A stretch of 13,664 nt of DNA from DASUSF01 sp036375275. GTDB lineage: Bacteria; Pseudomonadota; Alphaproteobacteria; Geminicoccales; Geminicoccaceae. The DNA is taken from the NCBI GenBank assembly GCA_036375275.1, contig DASUSF010000406.1:1-13664 (forward strand), read 5' to 3'. The translations under genes were made by a program, and so were the position numbers. The notes under the pieces are model-generated. The model was not told where the DNA came from, made no database searches, and saw nothing but the letters and a program-made list of their open reading frames with translations. The stretch's first letter is position 1; each line of letters begins with the position of its first letter. Below, piece after piece: positions 1 through 6,842 of this stretch.

Positions 1-144
1 GGGCCGGAGCAGGCCATGCAGGTCGTGCCGGCGCTCATGGCCGAGCTCCGCCGCCTGGGCGACTGGCTGGGGCTCGAGCGGCTCGAGGTCGGCCCCCGCG
101 GCGACCTCGCGCGGGCGTGTCAGGCGCACGTGCCGGGCTTATGA
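1..144 (+). CDS. C-terminal end of a probable YcaQ-like (winged-helix, DNA crosslink repair glycosylase) protein, partial
   Basis: Frame 1 is open from the window edge to TGA at 142-144 and encodes 47 residues, including VPALMAELRRLGDWLGLERL. The pattern of a short helix, 'LADWLGLE', 'V..RGDLA' and a short tail resembles the C-terminus of YcaQ-family proteins, which unhook interstrand DNA crosslinks; this is recognition from memory on a very short piece. The stop overlaps the ATG of the next gene (ATGA), which suggests both are translated from one mRNA. Only the 3' end is visible, so no catalytic residue can be checked. It could be another protein with a similar helical tail. Confidence 0.4.
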   Translation, partial: GPEQAMQVVPALMAELRRLGDWLGLERLEVGPRGDLARACQAHVPGL

Positions 145-1133
145 TCGGCCGCATGGAGCTCCTGTTCACCGCGATCGACGAGCCGCGGCCGGGCCCGCGC
201 TGGCAGGCCCTGTTCCATAAGCTCTGGCCGGCCTACCGGCGCTGGTACCTGAAGGACGGCGAGGCGGCACGCCCGCCGTACCTCGCCTGCCGGCGTGCCT
301 TGCAGGCGCACATGCCGGAGCTCGTGCCGGTCTACGAGCGCCTGTGCGAGCTCGCCGGCGGCGGCGACCACGCGGCCCGCTTCCTCTCGCTCTACTGCCC
401 GCCGCCCTACCTCGCGGGCTGCTCGCAGGCGGTCTGGCCGGGCGACGAGCCGATGCTGGTCCGGAACTACGACTACAGCCCCCGCGCCTTCGACGCCCTG
501 ATCATGCGCACCTGCTGGTCCGGGCGGCGGGTGGTCGGGATGAGCGACGGGCTCTGGGGCCTCGTCGACGGGATGAACGACGCCGGGCTCTGCCTGTCCC
601 TGACGTTCGGCGGCCGCCGGATCGTCGGTGACGGCTTTGGCGTGCCGATCATCCTCCGCTACGTGCTCGAGACCTGCGCGACCGCGGAGGAGGCGGCGCG
701 GGCCCTCGGCCGCATCCCGACCCACATGGCCTACAACGTCACGGCGCTCGACCGGCACCACCGCTTCGTCACCTGCTACCTCGCACCGGACCGCCCGGCG
801 GTCGTCACCAACGCCGCGGTCGCGACCAACCACCAGGAGCGGGTCGAGTGGCACCAGCACGCCCGGGTCACCTCGACCGTCGAGCGCGAGCGCTTCCTCC
901 TCGCCCGCCTGACGCTCCACGAGGAGCCGGAGGCGCGCTTCATCGGCGCCTTCCTCAAGCCGCCGCTCTACTCGGTCGCCTTCGAGGAGGGCTTCGGCAC
1001 GCTCTACACCGCGGTCTACCGCCCCCGCCTCGGCGCGTTCGACTACCGCTGGCCGGGCGGAACCTGGCGCCTCGGGCTCGACCGCTTCGTCGAGGGCGGG
1101 CGGCGGGTGCGCTACCCGACCACGGTGCATTGA
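141..1133 (+). CDS. C45-family autoproteolytic acyltransferase/hydrolase-like (Ntn-hydrolase) protein
   Basis: This gene encodes a 330-residue protein with the layout of the C45 (acyl-CoA:6-APA acyltransferase-like) Ntn-hydrolase group. A helical N-terminal part of about 90 residues precedes GCSQAVW, where Cys94 would be exposed by autocleavage after Gly93 and act as the N-terminal nucleophile. The following LVRNYDYSP matches the conserved 'GRNxDW/Y' strand, and MNDAGLCLSLTFGG is the typical second core strand. A later ATNHQE (about residue 232) fits the conserved Asn/His active-site region. I see no signal peptide, so it is probably cytoplasmic. The start at 141 was chosen because it overlaps the upstream stop (ATGA); 153 (MELLFT) and an upstream GTG at 117 are alternatives, and none has a strong Shine-Dalgarno. 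Such enzymes cleave or transfer amide-linked acyl groups. The substrate cannot be predicted. Confidence 0.8.
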   Translation: MIGRMELLFTAIDEPRPGPRWQALFHKLWPAYRRWYLKDGEAARPPYLACRRALQAHMPELVPVYERLCELAGGGDHAARFLSLYCPPPYLAGCSQAVWPGDEPMLVRNYDYSPRAFDALIMRTCWSGRRVVGMSDGLWGLVDGMNDAGLCLSLTFGGRRIVGDGFGVPIILRYVLETCATAEEAARALGRIPTHMAYNVTALDRHHRFVTCYLAPDRPAVVTNAAVATNHQERVEWHQHARVTSTVERERFLLARLTLHEEPEARFIGAFLKPPLYSVAFEEGFGTLYTAVYRPRLGAFDYRWPGGTWRLGLDRFVEGGRRVRYPTTVH

Positions 1134-1255
1134 AGCGCGCGCTCCGGTTGTTACGCTGCCGGTAGAAAGTGCGCTGTAGTAGAAGAAAAGGCTTGCGCGG
1201 GCCTGGCGGCGGCCGTAGCTGTCAAGATGACCACGACCTCCTGGAGATGCTGACC

Positions 1256-1486
1256 ATGTCGATCTTCGACCAGGGCCGCTCAGCCGAGGCCGACCTTCAC
1301 CGCGCGGCCGGGGAGCGCCTCCGGCGGGCCGCGGCGGCCCGGCGCGCTATCGCGGCGCGGCAGCGGACGGCCACCCTGATCCCCTGGCTGCTGCTCTCGC
1401 TGCTGGCGCTCGGGCCGCTCGTCGCCGGCAGCGTCGACTGGCTGTCGCTCGCGGTCCAGATCTCCCGCCTGCTGGTCCTGCAGTAG
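1256..1486 (+). CDS. Small single-helix membrane protein, hypothetical
   Basis: The 76-residue product has a basic, Ala/Arg-rich N-terminal helix (about residues 14-45, amphipathic with many Arg), one hydrophobic stretch (LIPWLLLSLLALGPLVAG, about 47-64) and a short hydrophobic tail ending LLVLQ. This looks like a tail-region inner-membrane microprotein with a cytoplasmic positive N-terminus. I chose ATG 1256 because the purine-rich CCTGGAG lies about 10-15 nt upstream; in-frame ATGs at 1169 and 1247 would add an Arg/Gly-rich leader that looks non-coding. I recognise no family. It faces the permease gene convergently, with 67 bp between. It may be a real small gene, but no comparison is available. 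Confidence 0.45.
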   Translation: MSIFDQGRSAEADLHRAAGERLRRAAAARRAIAARQRTATLIPWLLLSLLALGPLVAGSVDWLSLAVQISRLLVLQ

Positions 1487-1515
1487 GCCTGGCGCTCGAT
1501 CCGCCGCGCCCGCCC

Positions 1516-1557
1516 CTGAAGACCCCGGGCGGCAGGCGTCTCCGCGAGGCGCTTCAG
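1516..1557. terminator. Nested inverted repeat between convergent genes (possible terminator)
   Basis: Outer arms CTGAAG (1516-1521) and CTTCAG (1552-1557) enclose a second stem, GCGTCTC (1536-1542) with GAGGCGC (1546-1552), containing one G-T wobble and a 3-nt CGC loop. The two stems share a base at 1552, so they are alternative or partly exclusive folds. The element sits between the convergent small membrane-protein gene and the permease stop, where a bidirectional terminator is expected. There is no T-run, so intrinsic termination would be weak. Confidence 0.3.
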
Positions 1558-2561
1558 AGATAGCGTCTTCGGATGTCGTTCTTGACGCTGTCGAGGAGCA
1601 CCGCGAGGAGCATCAGCGAGCCGCGGATGACCTGCATGTAGTAGGCGTCCAGGCCCATGACGTTGATCGCGGTGTCGATCGCGGACAGCAGCAGCACGCC
1701 CGCGAACACGCCGCCGAGGCGCCCGATCCCGCCGCGGAGCGACACCCCGCCGATGACCACCGCGGCGAAGGCCTCGAACAGCATGCCGAGGCCGAGGTTG
1801 GGCGTGGCGCCGTTGGTCCGGGCGGCGAGCAGCCAGCCGGCCAGCGCCGCGAGCACTCCGGACAGGATGAAGGCGGCGTACACCACCCGCTCGACCGGGA
1901 TGCCGGCGCGGAACGGCGCGGTCGGGTTGCCGCCGACCAGGGTCACGTAGCGGCCGAAGCGGGTTCGCATCAGCACCACGCTGAACACCAGGTAGGCGAG
2001 CACCAGGATCACCACGAGCAGCGGCACGCCGAGCACGTCGAGGTTGGCGACCGCGCGGAACGCGTCCGGCAGCCCGTACATCGAGCGCCCGCCGGTGAGC
2101 ACGAGGCCGAGGCCGCGGATCAGGATGTAGGTCGCCAGCGTCACGATGAAGGCGTTGATCTGGAAGCGGATCACGAGGACGCCGTTGCAGGCGCCGGCGA
2201 GGGCGCCGAAGCCGAGCGCCACGACCAGCGTCGCCCAGGTGTTCATCTCGACGCCGGAGGCCGAGCCGCGGCTGGCCGCCAGCCAGGCCGCGATCATCGC
2301 CGCGAACGCCATCACGCTCTCGACCGAGAGGTCCATGTGGCCGGCGATGATGCAGAAGCTGAGGCCGATCGCGATCAGGCCGACGAAGGTCGCGTGCTGC
2401 AGGATGTTCAGGAAGATCCCGAGCTGGAAGAAGTTCTCGATGGTGATCGAGAACAGCGCCAGGATGACGACCAGGATCAGCCAGACCAGGTTGTCGAGGA
2501 GGAAGTTGAGCGCGGCGACCCGGTCCGGCCATGTCCCCGCGCGCTCGAGCCTCGCCGCCAT
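1554..2561 (-). CDS. Sugar-type ABC transporter permease (RbsC/FrcC-like, CUT2 family)
   Basis: The 335-residue polytopic inner-membrane protein has about 8-10 hydrophobic segments, starting with LVWLILVVILALFSITI near residue 26. Family hallmarks of the BPD_transp_2 group include an early 'GLIAIGLSFCIIAGHMDLS' type segment (G-x-D-L-S turn, about 80-99), an 'INAFIVTLATYILIRGLGLV' type segment, and late 'FEAFAAVVIGGVSLRGGIG' and 'GLDAYYMQVIRG' type stretches. CUT2 permeases homodimerise and move monosaccharides or related polyols. The ATG at 2561 has GGGAGAG 4-5 nt upstream. It is last in the minus-strand group, 425 bp downstream of the binding-protein gene. That gap is unusually long for such an operon and carries palindromic elements. 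The substrate is not deducible. Confidence 0.92.
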   Translation of the reverse strand: MAARLERAGTWPDRVAALNFLLDNLVWLILVVILALFSITIENFFQLGIFLNILQHATFVGLIAIGLSFCIIAGHMDLSVESVMAFAAMIAAWLAASRGSASGVEMNTWATLVVALGFGALAGACNGVLVIRFQINAFIVTLATYILIRGLGLVLTGGRSMYGLPDAFRAVANLDVLGVPLLVVILVLAYLVFSVVLMRTRFGRYVTLVGGNPTAPFRAGIPVERVVYAAFILSGVLAALAGWLLAARTNGATPNLGLGMLFEAFAAVVIGGVSLRGGIGRLGGVFAGVLLLSAIDTAINVMGLDAYYMQVIRGSLMLLAVLLDSVKNDIRRRYL

Positions 2562-2620
2562 GGACTCTCCCGTTCGTTCCCGGCCAGGGCGGCCTGAACC
2601 CGCGCTTCGCGCTCGAGCCT

Positions 2621-2682
2621 AGAGCGGATCCCGATACGACGGAACCGCCTTGCCAGCGGTTCCGATCGGGTGAGTCCGCTCT
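2621..2682. repeat. Nested palindrome 1 (REP-like) in the binding-protein/permease gap
   Basis: Outer arms AGAGCGGA (2621-2628) and TCCGCTCT (2675-2682) are exactly complementary. Inside them CCGAT pairs with ATCGG, and the inner arms GGAACCG (2641-2647) and CGGTTCC (2657-2663) are again exact. The whole 62-nt unit can fold as a long interrupted hairpin. The shape and sequence style match the extragenic palindromes common in alphaproteobacterial chromosomes. It is followed 14 nt later by a second palindrome. Confidence 0.7.
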
Positions 2683-2696
2683 GATCCATCGGAGTA

Positions 2697-2766
2697 GAGC
2701 AATTTTCTTCCGATGAGCGGAAGGGCGTCGCGGCGCGATGCGGTTCTGTCTCATCGGGAATTGCTC
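2697..2766. repeat. Nested palindrome 2 (REP-like), tandem with palindrome 1
   Basis: Arms GAGCAATT (2697-2704) and AATTGCTC (2759-2766) are exact complements. Inside, CCGATGAG (2710-2717) pairs with CTCATCGG (2750-2757). A short asymmetric bulge (TTCTT) separates the two stem parts on the left arm. The loop of about 32 nt is GC-rich. Together with palindrome 1 it forms a two-unit element that occupies most of the space between the binding-protein and permease genes. I see no other copy in this window. Confidence 0.65.
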
Positions 2767-2942
2767 CAGCACTCCCTGCCGGCCCCTGTGCAGAGCCTCA
2801 AGCGCCCCCGTCGCCATCGAGAGGAAGAAGAGGTGGCGGCTGTGAGCGGGGCCACGACCCGGGCGGCGCCTCCGGTCGGCTCGATCGAGGGGGTCGACCT
2901 GGTGGTCGAGGTCACCAAGCCGATCGAAACCTCCTGAGGCCG

Positions 2943-2979
2943 GAGAGGCGCGGGCGGGCACCAGCCGTGCGCGCCTCTC
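2943..2979 (-). terminator. Strong stem-loop just after the binding-protein gene
   Basis: GAGAGGCGCG (2943-2952) and CGCGCCTCTC (2970-2979) form a perfect 10-bp stem with a 17-nt loop, beginning 8 nt after the stop of the substrate-binding-protein gene as read on the minus strand. There is no T-tract, so it is more likely a 3' mRNA stabiliser or attenuator than a full terminator. In binding-protein-dependent ABC operons such stems are known to raise binding-protein transcript over the downstream permease. Confidence 0.5.
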
Positions 2980-2986
2980 GCCGCCG

Positions 2987-4048
2987 CTACTCGACCACCT
3001 GGGGCGGGTCGGACGGCGGCGTCAGGTTGCCCCAGAACCGGGTGTCGTCGACGTTGTCCGCGGTGATCGCCGCGCCCGGGATCTTGAGGTTCGGCCCCCA
3101 GTCCTCGATCGTCAGCTCGCCCTTGAGCCCGGCGACGTCGTAGGTCCCGGGCTCCAGCGCTTCGCCGGCGATGATCTTGGGCGCGAACATCGCGAGCCCG
3201 TAGACCTGGGCGTAGAGCGGCTGCTCGACCTCGACCTGCTGCCAGCCGCTGCGGATGTTGTCGAGGCCGACCGGGGCGCCGTTGGACGCCATGAGCATGA
3301 TCTCGCCCGGCTCCATGCCCTTGCCTTCCAGGATCGAGACGATCGGCACGGTGAGGTGGGCGGCGTGGGCGAAGATCAGGTCGATGTCGTCGTTGACCAG
3401 GAGCTGGTCCTCGACGATGTCGCCGGCGTTCGAGGCCTCCCACTGCATCGCGGCCTTGGTGATGATCAGGACGTCCGGCGCCTGCTCGGCCATCACCGCC
3501 TCGAAGCCCTGCTGGATGTCGAGGGTGTAGTTGTCGCCGGGGTCGCCCAGGATCTGGAGCACGGTCCCCGTCGCCTCGCCGTCGTGGCGCTCCTTCAGGA
3601 GCCGGATCGCCTCCCCGGCCGCGATCTCGCCGATCTCGACCGTGCCCGCGACCGAGGTGAGGGCGAACTCCGTGTCCCGGATCAGGCGGTCGTAGTTCAG
3701 GACCGGGATCCCCGCCTCCCTGGCCTTCTCGACGCCCGGCACGATCGAATCGAAGTCGACCGCGTTCATGATGATCGCGTCCGGCTGGAGCTCGATCACG
3801 TCCTCCAGCTGGTTGAGCTGGAGGTCGGGCCGGTTCTGGGCGTCGAGCGACTCGACGGTGTAGCCGAGCTGGCCGAACACCCCCTCGATCGCCTTCTGGC
3901 TCTCGGTCTGGAACTCGTCGAGGAGCGTCGGGATCATGTAGTAGATCGTCCCCTCCTCCTGCGCCCCGGCCGGCGCCGGCCCGCCCGCGAGCGCCACGAC
4001 CGCGACCGCGCCGAGCAGCCCACTCCGCCGCGTGATCCTCCCGATCAT
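2987..4048 (-). CDS. Periplasmic sugar-binding protein of a CUT2 ABC transporter (RbsB/FrcB-like)
   Basis: The 353-residue product starts with a Sec-type signal peptide: basic IGRITRR, hydrophobic LLGAVAVVALAGG, and AGA before Gln30 as the likely signal peptidase I site. The double Arg is only a weak Tat-like motif. The mature part has the type I periplasmic-binding fold (Peripla_BP_4): 'TIYYMIPTLLDEFQTE' as the first strand and helix, 'IELQPDAIIMNAVD' and 'AGIPVLNYDRLI' as typical family stretches, 'QILGDPGDNYTLDIQQGF' for the second lobe, and 'LIFAHAAHLTVPIV' in place of the usual 'ANND' ligand strand. It would capture substrate in the periplasm and deliver it to the permease. The start has AGGGAGG about 7 nt upstream. 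The ATPase gene ends 59 bp before it. The substrate is probably a monosaccharide or sugar-like molecule, by family only. Confidence 0.92.
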   Translation of the reverse strand: MIGRITRRSGLLGAVAVVALAGGPAPAGAQEEGTIYYMIPTLLDEFQTESQKAIEGVFGQLGYTVESLDAQNRPDLQLNQLEDVIELQPDAIIMNAVDFDSIVPGVEKAREAGIPVLNYDRLIRDTEFALTSVAGTVEIGEIAAGEAIRLLKERHDGEATGTVLQILGDPGDNYTLDIQQGFEAVMAEQAPDVLIITKAAMQWEASNAGDIVEDQLLVNDDIDLIFAHAAHLTVPIVSILEGKGMEPGEIMLMASNGAPVGLDNIRSGWQQVEVEQPLYAQVYGLAMFAPKIIAGEALEPGTYDVAGLKGELTIEDWGPNLKIPGAAITADNVDDTRFWGNLTPPSDPPQVVE

Positions 4049-4107
4049 CCCCTTCCTCCCTGGCTTCGTGATTGGGTTCCGAGATTACGGGGCGGGGCGC
4101 GCGCCGA

Positions 4108-4934
<827 letters not shown>

Positions 4935-4938
<4 letters not shown>

Positions 4939-5339
4939 CGCTCCACGTCTCCGGCCGCGCTCAGCTTCACCGGCTGGCCGTGCGGGGTCCTGAGGTAGGC
5001 CTGGCGCCACGCCTCGGTCCGCCGCTCGAGCGCGTCCGCGCCGATCAGGCCGTCGCCGTCCGTCACCCGCTCGAGCGCCCGCAGCACGGCCAGGTAGTAG
5101 GCTTCGGCCGTGTCCGGCTCGCCGGCCGTCCCCGCGTCCCGAAGCGCCGCGCCGAGCGCCTCCGACCACTGGCCGGGCGTGACCACGCCGCGCTCGGTCA
5201 GGCACACGGCGATCGCCAGGGCCTCGGCCTGCCAGGGCTCGTCGAAGGCGGGTCGATCGTCCATCCGGGCGAGCGGCCCCGGTGCCCGGTCGACAGGCGG
5301 CCGGGCGGCGGGGCGGGGGGCGCGTTCGGCGTCGCTCAT
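4935..5339 (-). CDS. Nitrile hydratase accessory protein family (NHase beta-subunit N-terminal-like, P14K-type)
   Basis: The 134-residue protein starts with a Pro/Arg-rich tail of about 25 residues, followed by 'AFDEPWQAEALAIAVCLTERGV', 'PGQWSEALGAAL', 'YYLAVLRALERV', 'LERRTEAWRQAY' and a final 'RTPHGQPVKL'. This order (FDEPWQAxAxALAVxLxExG, WxxAL, YYxxxLxALERL, EAWxxAYxxTPHGxPV) is characteristic of the nitrile hydratase accessory/activator family, small chaperones related to the beta subunit that deliver metal-loaded alpha subunit. ATG 5339 has GGAG 7 nt upstream. The gene overlaps the ATPase gene by GTGA, so it is an integral operon member. No nitrile hydratase or thiocyanate hydrolase subunit is encoded in the window, so its partner is unknown; it may have been recruited to another task. 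Confidence 0.8.
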
Positions 5340-5406
5340 GGGTGGTCTCCGGCGGCCCGAACCATGCGGCCAAACCGGCCGCGGGGCAAGACGGGGAGGG
5401 GCCGCT

Positions 5407-6405
5407 TCAGCCCATGGTCAGGAGGACCTCCCGCGTCACCCGGTAGCGGAGCGGACGGCCGGCCTGCCAAGCCTCGAACTCGTCGATCATGCAGTCGGCG
5501 AGCCGGGTCACCTCGTCGCCGATGGTGCCGCCGATGTGCGGGCTGATCACCACGTTCGAAAGCGTCCAGAGCGGGCTGTCCTGGGCCGGCGGCTCGGGCC
5601 AGGTGACGTCGAGGAGCGCGGTCAGGTCCGGGCGCTCGCCGAGCACGCGGATCAGGTCGCCCTCGACCACCTGGGCGCCGCGCCCGGTGTTGACGAAGGT
5701 CGCGCCCTGGCGCATCGCGGCGAAGTGCGCGCCGGTCAGGACGCCCCTGGTCGCGGGGATGTCCGGGATGTGGTTGGAGACGATGAGCGCGCGCGCGAAG
5801 ACCTCCTCGAGGCTCACCCGCTCGACCTCCAGCTCCTCCGCGCGCACCGCGGTGAGCCAGGGGTCGTGGGCGATCACCCGGAGTGGATGTCTCCGGAGCA
5901 GGTGGCGCAGCCGGGTCCCGATGAAGCCCATGCCGATCAGGCCGACCACCTCGCCGTTCACGCCGGGCCGCCGGAAGTCCTTGGCGGCGGCGATCTCCCG
6001 TCGCTCGCGGTAGCGGCGGACGGTCCGAAAGTAGCCCCTGAGGCCGAGCAGGATCTGGGCGAGGCACATCTCGGCCACCGGGATCGCGTTCACCGCCCAG
6101 GCGCTGACCAGCACGACGTCGCGCTCGACCAGCGGCTCGGCGAACGCCTTGACGTTGCCGGCAGCGTAGAACACCGCCTTCAGGTTGGGCATGGCCCGGA
6201 AGTGGCGGTCATCGAGCCTCGGGAACCCCCAGGTGCCGAACAGCACCTCGACCTCGCCGAGGGCCGGCGCGTGCCGGTCGAAGTTCGCCCCGTTCACGAC
6301 CTCGGGATAGAGATCGACCAGCCGCTCGAGCCGCTGCCGCCGCCCGTCGCCGAACACCTCCCCGTCGCGGAGGTCGTAGTCGTAGACCAGCGCCGCCTTG
6401 CGCAT
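5407..6405 (-). CDS. D-isomer specific 2-hydroxyacid dehydrogenase (NAD(P)-dependent)
   Basis: The 332-residue cytoplasmic enzyme reduces a 2-keto acid or oxidises a D-2-hydroxyacid. The N-terminal catalytic half runs to about residue 105. The Rossmann half carries GMGFIG (158-163, GxGxxG). The acidic residue that selects NAD would be in 'VIAHDPWL' (Asp181). The catalytic triad is complete: Arg242 in NTGRGA, Glu271 in DVTWPEPP, and His290 in SPHIGG, with normal spacing. The length is typical of the family. It is first in the minus-strand group. The start has a GGGGGTGG purine stretch about 4-10 nt upstream, and 67 bp separate it from the accessory-protein gene. Together with the CUT2 transporter this suggests uptake and oxidation of a sugar acid or polyol-derived hydroxyacid, which is inference. 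Phosphoglycerate, glycerate/hydroxypyruvate and other subfamilies cannot be separated by eye. Confidence 0.9.
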   Translation of the reverse strand: MRKAALVYDYDLRDGEVFGDGRRQRLERLVDLYPEVVNGANFDRHAPALGEVEVLFGTWGFPRLDDRHFRAMPNLKAVFYAAGNVKAFAEPLVERDVVLVSAWAVNAIPVAEMCLAQILLGLRGYFRTVRRYRERREIAAAKDFRRPGVNGEVVGLIGMGFIGTRLRHLLRRHPLRVIAHDPWLTAVRAEELEVERVSLEEVFARALIVSNHIPDIPATRGVLTGAHFAAMRQGATFVNTGRGAQVVEGDLIRVLGERPDLTALLDVTWPEPPAQDSPLWTLSNVVISPHIGGTIGDEVTRLADCMIDEFEAWQAGRPLRYRVTREVLLTMG

Positions 6406-6568
6406 CCGCCACCCCCTTTTGTCCGGGCGGCACGATAGCCGCGGAGGAGCGCTGGCGCGCCCTTCGTCTCATGGCCCGCCCGGACCACCCATGTGCCCTT
6501 CGTCGCTGGGCTCTCCCGCCACTGCTTCCGGCGCCGTCCTGAAGCGCCGGGTCCCACGGCAGCGGATC

Positions 6569-6604
6569 TTGCTCGGTCGAAGAATTGGCGCTAGGATATA
6601 TAAC
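6569..6604 (+). promoter_or_regulatory. Candidate sigma70-type promoter for the response regulator/kinase operon
   Basis: The region 6406-6842 separates the divergent dehydrogenase and regulator genes (437 bp) and shows no convincing coding. Within it lies TTGCTC (6569-6574), a 17-bp spacer, and TAGGAT (6592-6597). An overlapping TATAAC (6599-6604) is a better -10 hexamer but lacks a good -35. The local sequence is conspicuously AT-rich (6591-6630). A transcript from here would have a leader of roughly 230 nt. The minus strand of the same AT-rich patch could also serve the divergent dehydrogenase operon, whose start is about 190 bp away. ACCGCC...GGCGGT arms near 6685-6710 could form a small hairpin in the leader. 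Confidence 0.3.
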
Positions 6605-6842
6605 CAGTGGTTCATTTGAATGTTGGATCTTTCCGCGAAGCTTGATGGTTGGGCTGCTCTCCGCTAGACCCTTGGTCTGGCAGCTGAAACCGCCCGCCGG
6701 CTGAAGGCGGTCAAGCGAATGGAATCGCGGGCTCCGCCGGGTCAGAGGAATCGAAGCGTAGATTCGGCTGAACGAGAGGTTGATCGAGCGGAACAGAACG
6801 GAGACCCGCGAAAACGCTGAGCGCCGCGATTGACGAGGTACG

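Noticed and set aside
120..1130. A 336-codon minus-strand frame antisense to the C45-like gene
   Set aside because: No motif and antisense composition; the + strand frame has the Ntn nucleophile region.
141..1133. A signal-degrading acylase linked to the DSF locus
   Set aside because: The Ntn-hydrolase gene is more than 5 kb away behind another operon, and DSF signals have no amide bond, so there is no support for a link.
2713..2937. A 74-codon + strand frame in the binding-protein/permease gap
   Set aside because: It begins inside palindrome 2, has no ribosome binding site, and its product is a basic low-complexity peptide.
1297..2961. A 554-codon minus-strand frame overlapping the permease gene
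   Set aside because: Arg/Pro-rich out-of-frame translation; the permease frame at 1554-2561 has the real membrane segments and ribosome binding site.
4939..5373. Longer N-terminus for the ABC ATPase (open to 5373)
   Set aside because: The extra residues are Arg/Pro/Ala-rich and overlap the accessory-protein gene out of frame; the GTGA overlap and family length support the start at 4938.
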